A stretch of DNA of 64,000 nt from Bog-159 sp049511415. Lineage in GTDB: Bacteria > Acidobacteriota > Terriglobia > Bryobacterales > Bryobacteraceae. The notes beneath the pieces are model-generated. The model saw only the letters and a program-made list of their open reading frames with translations. It did no database searches and was not told the DNA's origin. Shown here piece after piece: positions 1 to 7,726 of this stretch; the stretch's first letter is position 1; every line of letters starts with the position of its first letter. Where the stretch lies: the NCBI GenBank assembly GCA_049511415.1, contig JBEKYC010000022.1, positions 1 through 64,000 on the forward strand, read 5' to 3'. The position numbers and the translations under genes were made by a program.

Positions 1-3
1 TCC

Positions 4-187
4 AATTCCGCGAGCGCGCGCTCGCGGCCCCATTGAAGCGGATAAACGGCGGTCGTCGTCGGGGCCGGCGCTGGGGAAATTCCGCGAGCGCGCGCTCGCG
101 GCCCCATTGAAGCCAGTTGATCGAGCTGGTAGCCAAAAAGCTCACCGGCCAAATTCCGCGAGCGCGCGCTCGCGGCCCCATTGAAGC
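4..187 (+). CRISPR. CRISPR array, trailing end (three repeats)
   Basis: Three identical 36-bp repeats lie at 4-39, 78-113 and 152-187, exactly 74 bp apart, separated by unrelated 38-bp spacers (40-77, 114-151). The repeat contains the palindrome CGCGAGCGCGCGCTCGCG and ends in ATTGAAGC, close to the ATTGAAAC-type 5-prime handle of class 1 crRNAs. That handle suggests transcription left to right, with leader and cas genes beyond the left edge. A poor copy beginning AATCCCGCGA at 224 may be a decayed terminal repeat. No cas gene is in the window, so the subtype is not assignable. An ordinary intergenic repeat family is the alternative, but the exact period and the unrelated spacers favour CRISPR. 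Confidence 0.85.
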
Positions 188-270
188 GAGATCAACGGCA
201 ACGGCACGCCGCAGACCGGCCATAATCCCGCGACGGTGCGCGCCTCGATCCCCCGCGCCTCCCGCCCCTG

Positions 271-1707
271 CTAGTTCACCGTAACCGCCACCGCCGAAGA
301 CGGTATCCCGTTCGCCACAACCTCAAGCGAACTCGCGCCGGTCTCCATCCCAGCCGGCACATCGAAATTCGTCGAAACGATCTTGCTGCCGGTGGCCACC
401 CCCATGCTGCTGTGATTGTGCGTCCTGGCGTAAAAGACATGGCCCGTAGCGTTATTCGTGATCCGCACCAGCGGATAATTGGTGGCGGTTTGAAATTCAT
501 CGCCGAATGCCGCGGCCTGTGAAAGCCCGTTGAACTGCGTGCCGCTGATGGCATAGGTCGTACCACGCACCACCGCGCTCGGGAACGTCGCGATAGCCGG
601 GGCCCAAGCGGGCGAGTAGGCGCCCGTGGAGTTGTACACCTGAATGGTGCCTCCGGTCAGAATCACCTGTCCGGTCGGAAGCACCATTAAATACGCCGCG
701 CGCGCCGGTCTCAGCGTCGGCGTCAGGTTGGCGCCGTCGAACTCATACAGCGTGCCGGATAGCCCGAGCACCAGCACATTGCCGCTGGTCAGCAACGCGG
801 CGCTGGAGTCGCCGGCGTTGTCGTCGTCGGGAAAATTCGGTCCAACCGTCCAGGTGCCCTCGGCGCTGGAAGTCGCCCCCGGTTGATAAATAGCCGTATG
901 CGCCGTGGCGCGGGTGGAGGCGCCCGTCGCGAAGACGGTTCCGTCCGGCCGCAGGATGGCGGGGCCGATCTCGCCCGGTGGATCATAAACGCCACCGGGG
1001 TAGTCGATCGGGCCCGATGTGGACGGCGCCGCCAGGTTGACGATGGTGCTGCCCTGGCTGACCCAGGTTTGGCTTGAGGGAAAGTACCGCTCCGAATTCG
1101 GAACGTTCAGAACATCGGCGGTCAGGACCGTGCCATCCGGCATCAGGGTCCAGCCTTCTTCGGCGAAAAAATCGCTCTTTCCGGTAGATCCGACTTCCTT
1201 CCATTCGAGAGTGGCGGGATCGAGCACGGCCATGTCCATGTCTAACTTATCGCCGATCATGTAGAGGCCGTCCGGCATCACCACCGACGGCGAATCCCCG
1301 ATGTTGGGCCAGCCCTTGGGGTGGCCGAGAGCGGTCCAGGTGTTCGCGACCGGATCGTAAATGGCGCCCTTATTCGTGAGCACGAAACTGCCCGCGTTAT
1401 ACTCGCCGCCCATCACCACCACCCGGCCATCGGCCAGCACGGCGGACGAGAAGGCATCGGGGTAGTAGCCCGACGGAAAACTGGCCATTTGGGACCATGT
1501 CCCGTTGACGTAGTTGCCGGACTCATCCGGCGTCAATTTGTACCAATTGTGATCGTTGGCGCCCTGGCAAAAGACGGTTCCGTCAGTTAGCAGAAATGCC
1601 AGGCCGGCGCCGGCTGGCGGTTGGTTCACCAGCGTGGTGAGCGATTGTGCCGGGGCCGCACTCGCGGCCGCCAAGAACAACGTGAAGAGAGCAATGCGCG
1701 ATTTCAT
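271..1707 (-). CDS. Secreted kelch-repeat / galactose-oxidase-like protein
   Basis: A 478-residue protein with a clear Sec signal peptide (about residues 1-21, hydrophobic core then AAPAQS). The body has kelch-type beta-propeller blades, for example LADGRVVVMGGEYN near residue 95 and repeated PDGTV and GNVLVLGL strands. The last 100 residues resemble the E-set/Ig-like domain that closes galactose-oxidase-like proteins (TGHVFYARTHNHSSMGVATG region). The Tyr-Cys copper-site residues of true galactose oxidase cannot be confirmed by eye, so enzymatic activity is not claimed. It ends about 10 bp beyond the possible decayed terminal CRISPR repeat and is transcribed toward the array. It is probably exported to the periplasm or medium. 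Confidence 0.75.
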   Translation of the reverse strand: MKSRIALFTLFLAAASAAPAQSLTTLVNQPPAGAGLAFLLTDGTVFCQGANDHNWYKLTPDESGNYVNGTWSQMASFPSGYYPDAFSSAVLADGRVVVMGGEYNAGSFVLTNKGAIYDPVANTWTALGHPKGWPNIGDSPSVVMPDGLYMIGDKLDMDMAVLDPATLEWKEVGSTGKSDFFAEEGWTLMPDGTVLTADVLNVPNSERYFPSSQTWVSQGSTIVNLAAPSTSGPIDYPGGVYDPPGEIGPAILRPDGTVFATGASTRATAHTAIYQPGATSSAEGTWTVGPNFPDDDNAGDSSAALLTSGNVLVLGLSGTLYEFDGANLTPTLRPARAAYLMVLPTGQVILTGGTIQVYNSTGAYSPAWAPAIATFPSAVVRGTTYAISGTQFNGLSQAAAFGDEFQTATNYPLVRITNNATGHVFYARTHNHSSMGVATGSKIVSTNFDVPAGMETGASSLEVVANGIPSSAVAVTVN

Positions 1708-1766
1708 AGATTTCAGCCGTAGGCAGTAGTGTACCGGATTCAGCCGTCAGCTCGCACGCGGTTTTT

Positions 1767-1796
1767 ATCCGTGTTCATCCGTATTCATCTGTGGCC
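1767..1796. repeat. Three degenerate 10-mers in an intergenic spacer
   Basis: The spacer between the kelch gene and the oxidative cluster holds three consecutive related decamers: ATCCGTGTTC, ATCCGTATTC and ATCTGTGGCC. No gene or promoter explains them. Similar ATCCGTG/ATCTGTG-rich phrases are, from memory, seen between genes in other bacteria, but their role is not known to me. Confidence 0.4.
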
Positions 1797-1865
1797 AATA
1801 GGTTTTGTTTTCCCAGACCCTCGCGCCGCTGTAACGTTTAGGGCCTGGCAGACACTATATGCTGA

Positions 1866-2462
1866 GTGACCAACATCAACGGCAAAGCCTACGCGATGAA
1901 CGCGATCACGCCCATGAAGCCGTGGAAGACACCGCTTCTGCGGCTCTTGTTCTTCATCCTGGGCCTCGTAAAACCGTTGCAAAAGGACCTGAAGAACCTT
2001 TCGTTTATCCATTTCGCGCGCTGGGTGTGCGTGCCGCGGAACGGTTTTCCCTATCTCGGCGGCGCGCAGCCGCGCGAAGATTTGAAGTACGACTACCTCC
2101 TGTTCTTCAGCAATTTCAACGGCACCTGGAACCAGTACATCGACGCATTTTCGGCCGTTCTCTACCGGGGCCTGAACGCGATTTGGATCTGGAGCGAGAA
2201 ATATCCCGGCTCCCGGCCGGTTACGGGTTTCAAGCGCTACATCTCTCTGGTCCAGTTCGACACCGATTATTACTACAACGTCTATCCGCATGCCACCACC
2301 AATGATGTAAAAGCCGCCCTGCGCGTGCAGGACGCGCTGACCGGCTTCGCGCAGACCAGCCAGTCGCTTTCGCCCGTCGAATTCGAAAAAGCCTGGCTGG
2401 AGTTTCAGGTCGCCATATCGGGCGACCTCGGCGCCACCGGCGTGGCGCCGGTAGGTACCTAG
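1866..2462 (+). CDS. Small uncharacterised protein A of the peroxidase/P450 cluster
   Basis: 198 residues from a GTG start; no signal peptide. I do not recognise a named family. It shares a core with the next gene: (H)FARW..., then LK-x-x-YL-x-F-x-x-NF-x-G, then W-x(5)-YPG, F-x-x-Y and a later T-x(3)-V-x-x-AL. The motif set resembles ferredoxin-like alpha/beta domains found near DyP-type peroxidases. It is the first gene of a tight unit: the next start follows the stop by 2 nt, then come a DyP peroxidase and a P450. A heterodimeric substrate-binding or accessory role is inferred only. A TATATG hexamer just before the GTG could be a -10 box. Confidence 0.7.
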   Translation: MTNINGKAYAMNAITPMKPWKTPLLRLLFFILGLVKPLQKDLKNLSFIHFARWVCVPRNGFPYLGGAQPREDLKYDYLLFFSNFNGTWNQYIDAFSAVLYRGLNAIWIWSEKYPGSRPVTGFKRYISLVQFDTDYYYNVYPHATTNDVKAALRVQDALTGFAQTSQSLSPVEFEKAWLEFQVAISGDLGATGVAPVGT

Positions 2463-2464
2463 CC

Positions 2465-3100
2465 ATGGGCAACGTCAGCGGCGCCACCTACGGACTCACG
2501 ATTCTGTCCCCGATCATCGAGGACAACCGGCTGGATATCTGCCATTCGATGGAGCTGCGTTGGTATCTGAGCCACCTGCCAACCGATTATCACAGCCCGT
2601 TCGCGCAGCTATCGAGCACGTATCTCGCCCGGTTGGTGGTAATGGACGACGTCGTCTTCGTCGGCCATCCGGCACACGAGGATCACCTGAAGTCGCGGTA
2701 CCTGATATTCGAAACGAATTTCGATGGCGATCTGGATCCGTACCTCCGGCGTATGGCTACCGAAACTAAAGATTTCGTGGACGCCGTGTGGAAGCACTGC
2801 GTCGGATATCCCGGGACCGGCGATGTCGAAGCCTTCATCGCCTACATGCGGAAGTGCCAGATCGAAACGACGTTCTTCTTCGCCGATGTGAACGATCGAA
2901 CGGTGGATGCAACGCTCCTGGCACTGAACACCCAGGCCGCGCTGGCGCGCTTCATGGAAGAACATCAGGGCCGGCCTGCCGCCGCTCTGCAGCGTGCTTT
3001 CGGGGAGTTTATGGAAAGGTTGCGCAAGTCTCCGGCACTGCCTCGCGGCGGAGATGACTCGCGGGATGATATCCGCCAGGAGCAGATCCCACATGACTGA
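2465..3100 (+). CDS. Small uncharacterised protein B, paralogue of the preceding gene
   Basis: 211 residues from ATG, soluble by sequence. It aligns with the upstream protein over the central region (LKSRYLIFETNFDG against LKYDYLLFFSNFNG, then VGYPG against EKYPG, and a shared W, F-x-x-Y and helix pattern), so the pair arose by tandem duplication. The N-terminus carries SSTYLARLVVMDDVVFVG, matching the (H)FARW strand of its partner. The last 8 nt overlap the start of the DyP peroxidase gene, which implies translational coupling. Function unknown; family-level similarity to the ferredoxin-like fold of DyP-type enzymes is an inference from motif spacing. Confidence 0.7.
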   Translation: MGNVSGATYGLTILSPIIEDNRLDICHSMELRWYLSHLPTDYHSPFAQLSSTYLARLVVMDDVVFVGHPAHEDHLKSRYLIFETNFDGDLDPYLRRMATETKDFVDAVWKHCVGYPGTGDVEAFIAYMRKCQIETTFFFADVNDRTVDATLLALNTQAALARFMEEHQGRPAAALQRAFGEFMERLRKSPALPRGGDDSRDDIRQEQIPHD

Positions 3101-4481
3101 GATCGACGTTTCCGATATTCAGGGTTTCGCGCTCAAGGGCTACAACTTTCCGTGCGCGCGTTATTTTCTGCTGTCGCTCGGTGAACCCAAGGCGGCGCGC
3201 GCGTGGCTGCTCGAACTGCTGAAAGTTGTCACCACCGGAGAGCGCTGGGACATCCACAACAAGCCGGCTACTGCGGTGAACATCGCGTTCACCTGCCCGG
3301 GCCTGGTTCAGCTAGGGCTTCCCCTCGCCAGCCTGCTCAGTTTTCCGCTCGAATTCCAGCAGGGGATGCGGGCGCGCGGGGATATCCTGGGCGATCTGGG
3401 AAGGAATGGACCCGCGCACTGGGACCGCGTATGGCAAGAAGGCCAGGTGCATGCGTGGCTGGCCGTGAATGCGCGTTCCAGCCTGGCGCTCGAAAAATGC
3501 AGCCGGGATATGCAAGACCTGTTGGCGCAAACGCAAGGCGCGCGCGTGCTCGAGCCGCAGGATGCCGGTGCGATTTCGATTGGCGACGAGGTCACGGCGA
3601 AGGAGCACTTCGGCTATACCGATGGCTTCGGCAATCCGGATTTCAAAGGCGCGCAGCGCGAATGCGTGCCGGGACAAGGCAAGCTGACGGAAAACGGCGG
3701 CTGGGAAGCCCTGGCCACCGGCGAGTTTCTGCTGGGCTATGCCGATGAAGCCGGAGAACTGCCCGTGGCGCCGATTCCGCACCTGCTGGGCCGCAACGGC
3801 ACCTTCATGGTTTACCGCAAGCTGCATCAGAATGTGGCCGCGTTTCGTGCCTACCTGGACGCCAAAGGAAGCCAGTATCCCGGCGGCAAAGAGAAACTGG
3901 CCGCCAAATTCGTGGGCCGTTGGCGCGACGGGACACCGCTCGAACTGTCTCCCGGCCGGCCCGATCCCGCGATAGTGAAGGACGACACTAAGAATACGAA
4001 CTTCACGTACGGCGCTGACCTCGCCGGAACCCGCTGCCCCATCGGCGCGCATATCCGGCGCGCGCACCCGCGCGATGCATTTGGATTCAACGGCGGGCTG
4101 GTCAACCGCCGCCGCGTCATGCGCCGCGGATTGCCGTATGGGCAGTACGTGCCGGAAGGGCAGCCGGTGAGCGACGCCGACGACCGCGGCATCATCTTCA
4201 TGGCGCTGAACGCCAGCATTTTCCGGCAATTTGAATTCGTGCAGCAGCAATGGATGGAATACGGCAACGACGCGCACCAGGGGAACGACAAGGATCTGCT
4301 GGTGGGTAATCACAACGGCAAGGACCGGTTTGTGGTTCAGGGAACTACCGATCCTGCCAACCCGCCGTTCATCTGCGGCGGCCTGACGAACTTCGTGGAA
4401 CTGCGCGGCGGAGACTACTTCTTCATGCCGAGCCTGACGGCGCTCGCCATGATGGCCACCGATGGGGTCGATCCGCGGTAA
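3093..4481 (+). CDS. DyP-type heme peroxidase
   Basis: 462 residues from the ATG at 3093; the frame is open further upstream but would run deep into the preceding gene. The diagnostic GxxDG motif is present as GYTDGFGNP with Asp near residue 177. The proximal-heme region follows as CPIGAHIRRAHPRDAFGFN with His near 320, and the C-terminal RGIIFMALNASIFRQFEFVQ block is typical. The family uses H2O2 to oxidise dyes, phenolics or other bulky substrates. The protein is longer than the compact A/B-type enzymes and resembles the large C/D-type group. No signal peptide is seen, so cytoplasmic location is likely. It overlaps protein B by 8 nt and is followed 18 nt later by a P450 gene. Confidence 0.93.
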   Translation: MTEIDVSDIQGFALKGYNFPCARYFLLSLGEPKAARAWLLELLKVVTTGERWDIHNKPATAVNIAFTCPGLVQLGLPLASLLSFPLEFQQGMRARGDILGDLGRNGPAHWDRVWQEGQVHAWLAVNARSSLALEKCSRDMQDLLAQTQGARVLEPQDAGAISIGDEVTAKEHFGYTDGFGNPDFKGAQRECVPGQGKLTENGGWEALATGEFLLGYADEAGELPVAPIPHLLGRNGTFMVYRKLHQNVAAFRAYLDAKGSQYPGGKEKLAAKFVGRWRDGTPLELSPGRPDPAIVKDDTKNTNFTYGADLAGTRCPIGAHIRRAHPRDAFGFNGGLVNRRRVMRRGLPYGQYVPEGQPVSDADDRGIIFMALNASIFRQFEFVQQQWMEYGNDAHQGNDKDLLVGNHNGKDRFVVQGTTDPANPPFICGGLTNFVELRGGDYFFMPSLTALAMMATDGVDPR

Positions 4482-4499
4482 ACGTCCGGGTAGCGAAAA

Positions 4500-5807
4500 A
4501 TGCCACTTTTTGACTCTCTGCGGAACACGCTCGAACGTGCCGGTGAACAGTTTGGCGCAGGCGTGCATGCCGCCGGCGAAGCGGTCGAGCGCGAACTCGC
4601 CGCGGCGGAGCAGGATTTAACGGCGTTCTTGGACAAGCTGAAAGCCCACGCCATCCGGGACCCCGAGCCGATCTTCGCAGTGCTCCGCCGTGTGAAACCG
4701 GTCCTCCTGGTGAAAAACTTCGCGCTGGTCACCTGCTTCGACGACGTGCAGGAGGTGCTCTCGCGCGACAACGTCTTCCAGGTGACATACGGCGAAAAGA
4801 TGCGTGTGATCACCGGCGGAAACGATTTCTTTCTCGGCATGCAGGATTCACCCGCTTATGAACGCGACGTCGCGCACATGCGAAGCGTGATCCGCCGCGA
4901 AGATATTCCGCTGCGTATCGTGCCCTTTGTTGCGCAACAGGCGAGCGCTCTGATCGACGCGGCAGGACCCGAAATCGACGTCGTCAAGCAGTTGACCAAA
5001 ACCGTGCCCGCGCGCTGGGTGGGTGATTATTTCGGATGTCCGCCCCCTTCGGACGAGGAACTGGCCCTTTGGGGAAGCGCGATTTTCCAATATCTGTTCA
5101 CCGATCTCACCAACGATCCGGTGGTCGGCAAAGCGGCGCGGGATGCGGCCCAGCGAGCGCGCGACTGGCTCGACGGGACCATCGCCAACCGGAAAGCGCA
5201 TCCGAATGCCAATGACGATGTGCTGAACCGCTGCCTGGCATTGCAGAAAGCCGGTCTGCCCGGCATGGACGATCTGGACATACGCAACAACCTGTTGGGG
5301 CTCCTGACGGGCGCCATCCCGACCACTTCCAAGTGCTGCGCGCAGGCGCTCGACCAATTGCTAAACCGGCCGGATGCTCTGGCAGGCGCGCAAAGAGCCG
5401 CGCAGGCCGGCGATGACGCGCTATTCGCCGCGTATGTATTTGAGGCGCTGCGCTTCAATCCGAACAATCCGGGCGTATTCCGGATCGCCGTCCAGGATTA
5501 CGTAGTGGCCCGCGGCACGTGGCGCGAAACCCTGATCCCCAAGGGCGCTACCGTGCTCCCTGCCACCCAATCGGCCATGTTCGACGAGCGGATGGTGGAT
5601 CATCCGAACGAATTTCGAACAGACCGGCCCAGCTATCTCGACATGCACTTCGGCTATGCCCTGCACACCTGCTTCGGCCAGTACATCAATCGCGTGCAGA
5701 TCCCGGGCATTCTGAAGCCGTTGTTGCAGAAGGCCCGCGTGACTCGCGCGGGCGAACTCGCATACGAAGGACCGTTTCCCTCCAGCTTACGGGTCAGGGT
5801 GGCGTAA
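4500..5807 (+). CDS. Cytochrome P450 with an atypical I-helix
   Basis: 435 residues. The heme-cysteine motif is seen as FGYALHTCFGQYIN with Cys near residue 391, and the K-helix ExxR as FEALRF near 315. The I-helix that normally reads (A/G)Gx(D/E)T(T/S) reads GAIPTT here (about 271-276), so proline occupies the place of the acid that delivers protons for O2 activation. Loss of this acid is known in P450s that use preformed peroxides or hydroperoxides (for example CYP152 and AOS/PpoA-type domains). No ferredoxin or reductase gene is near. The first 60 residues form an amphipathic, Ala/Glu-rich helical extension. It is the last gene of the four-gene cluster. Confidence 0.9.
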   Translation: MPLFDSLRNTLERAGEQFGAGVHAAGEAVERELAAAEQDLTAFLDKLKAHAIRDPEPIFAVLRRVKPVLLVKNFALVTCFDDVQEVLSRDNVFQVTYGEKMRVITGGNDFFLGMQDSPAYERDVAHMRSVIRREDIPLRIVPFVAQQASALIDAAGPEIDVVKQLTKTVPARWVGDYFGCPPPSDEELALWGSAIFQYLFTDLTNDPVVGKAARDAAQRARDWLDGTIANRKAHPNANDDVLNRCLALQKAGLPGMDDLDIRNNLLGLLTGAIPTTSKCCAQALDQLLNRPDALAGAQRAAQAGDDALFAAYVFEALRFNPNNPGVFRIAVQDYVVARGTWRETLIPKGATVLPATQSAMFDERMVDHPNEFRTDRPSYLDMHFGYALHTCFGQYINRVQIPGILKPLLQKARVTRAGELAYEGPFPSSLRVRVA

Positions 5808-5996
5808 CGGCCCGCAGTCGTGCGGCAGGCCCTCGGCCCATCGCCTGCTTGGAGCTACCCGCGACGCGCTTGAAGGCTCGCTCCAGCTAGTTTTCCTGTT
5901 TTCGCCAGCCGTTCCGGATTCCGGGCGAGCAGAAATCTGAATCGCCAACACGAGCTCGCGGTATGCTTGTTTTTCACGACACGCGAGGAGGTTTCG

Positions 5997-7363
5997 ATGA
6001 GGCAAAATTTCGGCATGTGGCGCACCTGTCGTAGGGAGGGCGCCCTGCCACAGAGTTTTGCCGCGCCCTTCCTGGTTCTGATTTGCGGCGTCGCTCCCTG
6101 TCTGGCGCAGGCGCCGTCTCTTCCGGCCTACGTCACGCTGCCTGCGCAGGTGCAGCTCAAGCCGAATGCTACCCAGGAAGATTATGGCGAGGCGGAGTTC
6201 AACATCCCCGGCAAACCCAACGCGGTCCAGCGAGCCAGGCACTGGAATGGTAACCTGACGCCTCTCAACGTCCCCCGCAGTACCGATCCGGAAGCGGTCT
6301 GGGCGCAGATCAAGCCGACCCTGGTGCGGGGTGGATGGACCGTTATCTCGGAGTTGCCCGGTCAGGAGAAGTTTGCCCGCTATCAGAAGGACGGCCACGA
6401 CACCTGGTTCGGTCTGTGGATTCTCAATGCGGAGGAACTGCGTTTGGACCTCGTCGAAGTTGGGCCGCCGGCTCTCAAGCTGAAACTGAAAGCTCCCGCG
6501 GCGGAACCCGAAACGGTCAGCGCCAGGACCCGGTGACTTTCCGTATCTGTCTCCGCTCCCCGGCTCCATAGCCGGAGGCGGCCATCTCGACGACTCGCAA
6601 ATGATGATAGATGTGGACGTCGACAAGAACAACCACGAGAAGCAAGTGGTCGGCAGCGGCTCGATCATTAAGTCCTACACGCTGCCGCCGCCGCTGCGAA
6701 CCACGGTCCTGTTCGCCACCGTCTATCACGAAGCGCTCACGCAAGCGGGCTGGACGATTGTGAAACAGATCCAGAACGTCCACTCCGCGGACGCGGTTCT
6801 CAATCCCACTACAATGCCAACGGGCGCGATCTTTGGGCGTCCTTGCACAGCAGCGGCGGAGACTACACGATCCAAGTCGCCGATGTTGGCGGCGAGGATA
6901 TTGGCAAGGAACTGGACCGGGATTGCCACGTCGCGCTCTACGGCATCCACTTCGATTTCAACAAAGCGACGTTGCCCCGGATTCGGAGCCGATTCTGCAA
7001 AAAATACTGGCGTTGCTCAAAGCCAGACCGGACGTTAAGTTGGAAGTGCAGGGACACACCGATAACGTCGGCGGCGACGACTACAACCAGAAACTGTCCG
7101 ACTCGCGAGCGGCCGCCGTCCTCGTGTGGCTTCGCGCAAAGGGCATTGCGGCCGATCGCCTGACGGCGCACGGATACGGTCTGAAGGTCCCTATTGCCGA
7201 TAACGGCAGCGACGAAGGCCGAGCCAAGAATCGCTGGGTAGAGATCAAGAAGCAAGGGTGTGGGAAACAAGAGTCACCTACCGGGCCGCCCCAGGCCGAG
7301 AGCCCGCCCTACCAAAACGTTCCCCTTGACAATCTAGGGCAAGCTGCCGCATACTATCCCTAG
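5997..7363 (+). pseudogene. OmpA-family peptidoglycan-binding outer-membrane protein, frame-disrupted
   Basis: The ATG at 5997 follows an AGGAGG ribosome site. The first frame has a signal-like segment (APFLVLICGVAPCLAQA) and stops at 6536. Homologous-looking sequence then continues in three other registers: PGDFPYLSPLPGS onward from about 6529, NANGRDLWASLHSSGG onward from about 6815, and SEPILQKILALLKARPDVKL onward from about 6985. The last part is a clear OmpA domain (QGHTDNVGG, then LSDSRAAAV, then GYG, then NRWVEIKK). The three frame changes each fall at or beside a short C-run. Either it is a decaying gene or the sequence has base errors. An intact product would be a lipid- or beta-barrel-anchored envelope protein. 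Confidence 0.8.
7327..7356 (+). promoter_or_regulatory. Candidate sigma-70 promoter for padR-ADOP
   Basis: A perfect TTGACA at 7327-7332 is followed after 18 bp by CATACT (7351-7356). Transcription would start near 7363 and serve the PadR gene at 7387. It overlaps the 3-prime end of the broken OmpA gene, whose stop is at 7363. Confidence 0.55.
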
Positions 7364-7386
7364 ATCGTCATAGGAAACGCAAACTC

Positions 7387-7725
7387 ATGGCTAAATCCGA
7401 ATCGCCCATGCTGCTGCAAGGCACGCTCGATCTGCTGATCCTGCACGCCCTCGGCCGCGGTCCCCTGCATGGCTACGCCATCGCCGAGACCATCCACCTG
7501 CTCTCCGATCAAGCGCTCAAGGTCGAGGAAGGATCGCTCTACCCGGCGCTCTACCGCCTGGAGCTTGACGGCGCCATCAAGGCCAAATGGGGCGTCTCGG
7601 AAAACAAGCGGAAAGCGAAATTCTACGAAATCACCCGCCGCGGCGCGAAGCTGCTGGCCGCCGAGCAGCAGACCTGGAACCGCCTCTCGGTCGGCGTGCA
7701 GCGCGTGCTGGAGAGGCAACCCTAG
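7387..7725 (+). CDS. PadR-family transcriptional regulator
   Basis: 112 residues, a minimal PadR winged-helix protein: LLQGTLDLLILHALGRGPLHGYAIAE at the N-terminus, the wing region KVEEGSLYPALYRLELDGAI, and a C-terminal dimerisation helix. PadR proteins are usually repressors that bind near their own promoters. The stop codon is one base before the start of the permease gene, the standard acidobacterial PadR-ADOP pairing. It probably controls that two-gene unit; the inducer is unknown. Confidence 0.92.
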   Translation: MAKSESPMLLQGTLDLLILHALGRGPLHGYAIAETIHLLSDQALKVEEGSLYPALYRLELDGAIKAKWGVSENKRKAKFYEITRRGAKLLAAEQQTWNRLSVGVQRVLERQP

Positions 7726-7726
7726 T

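Noticed and set aside
224..259. A fourth CRISPR repeat
   Set aside because: Only the first ten bases match well (9 of 10); the rest is about half identical, so it is at best a decayed end repeat and is not counted.
3312..4568. 418-codon antisense frame over the DyP gene
   Set aside because: Opposite a well-supported peroxidase; composition is His/Arg-rich and without motifs.
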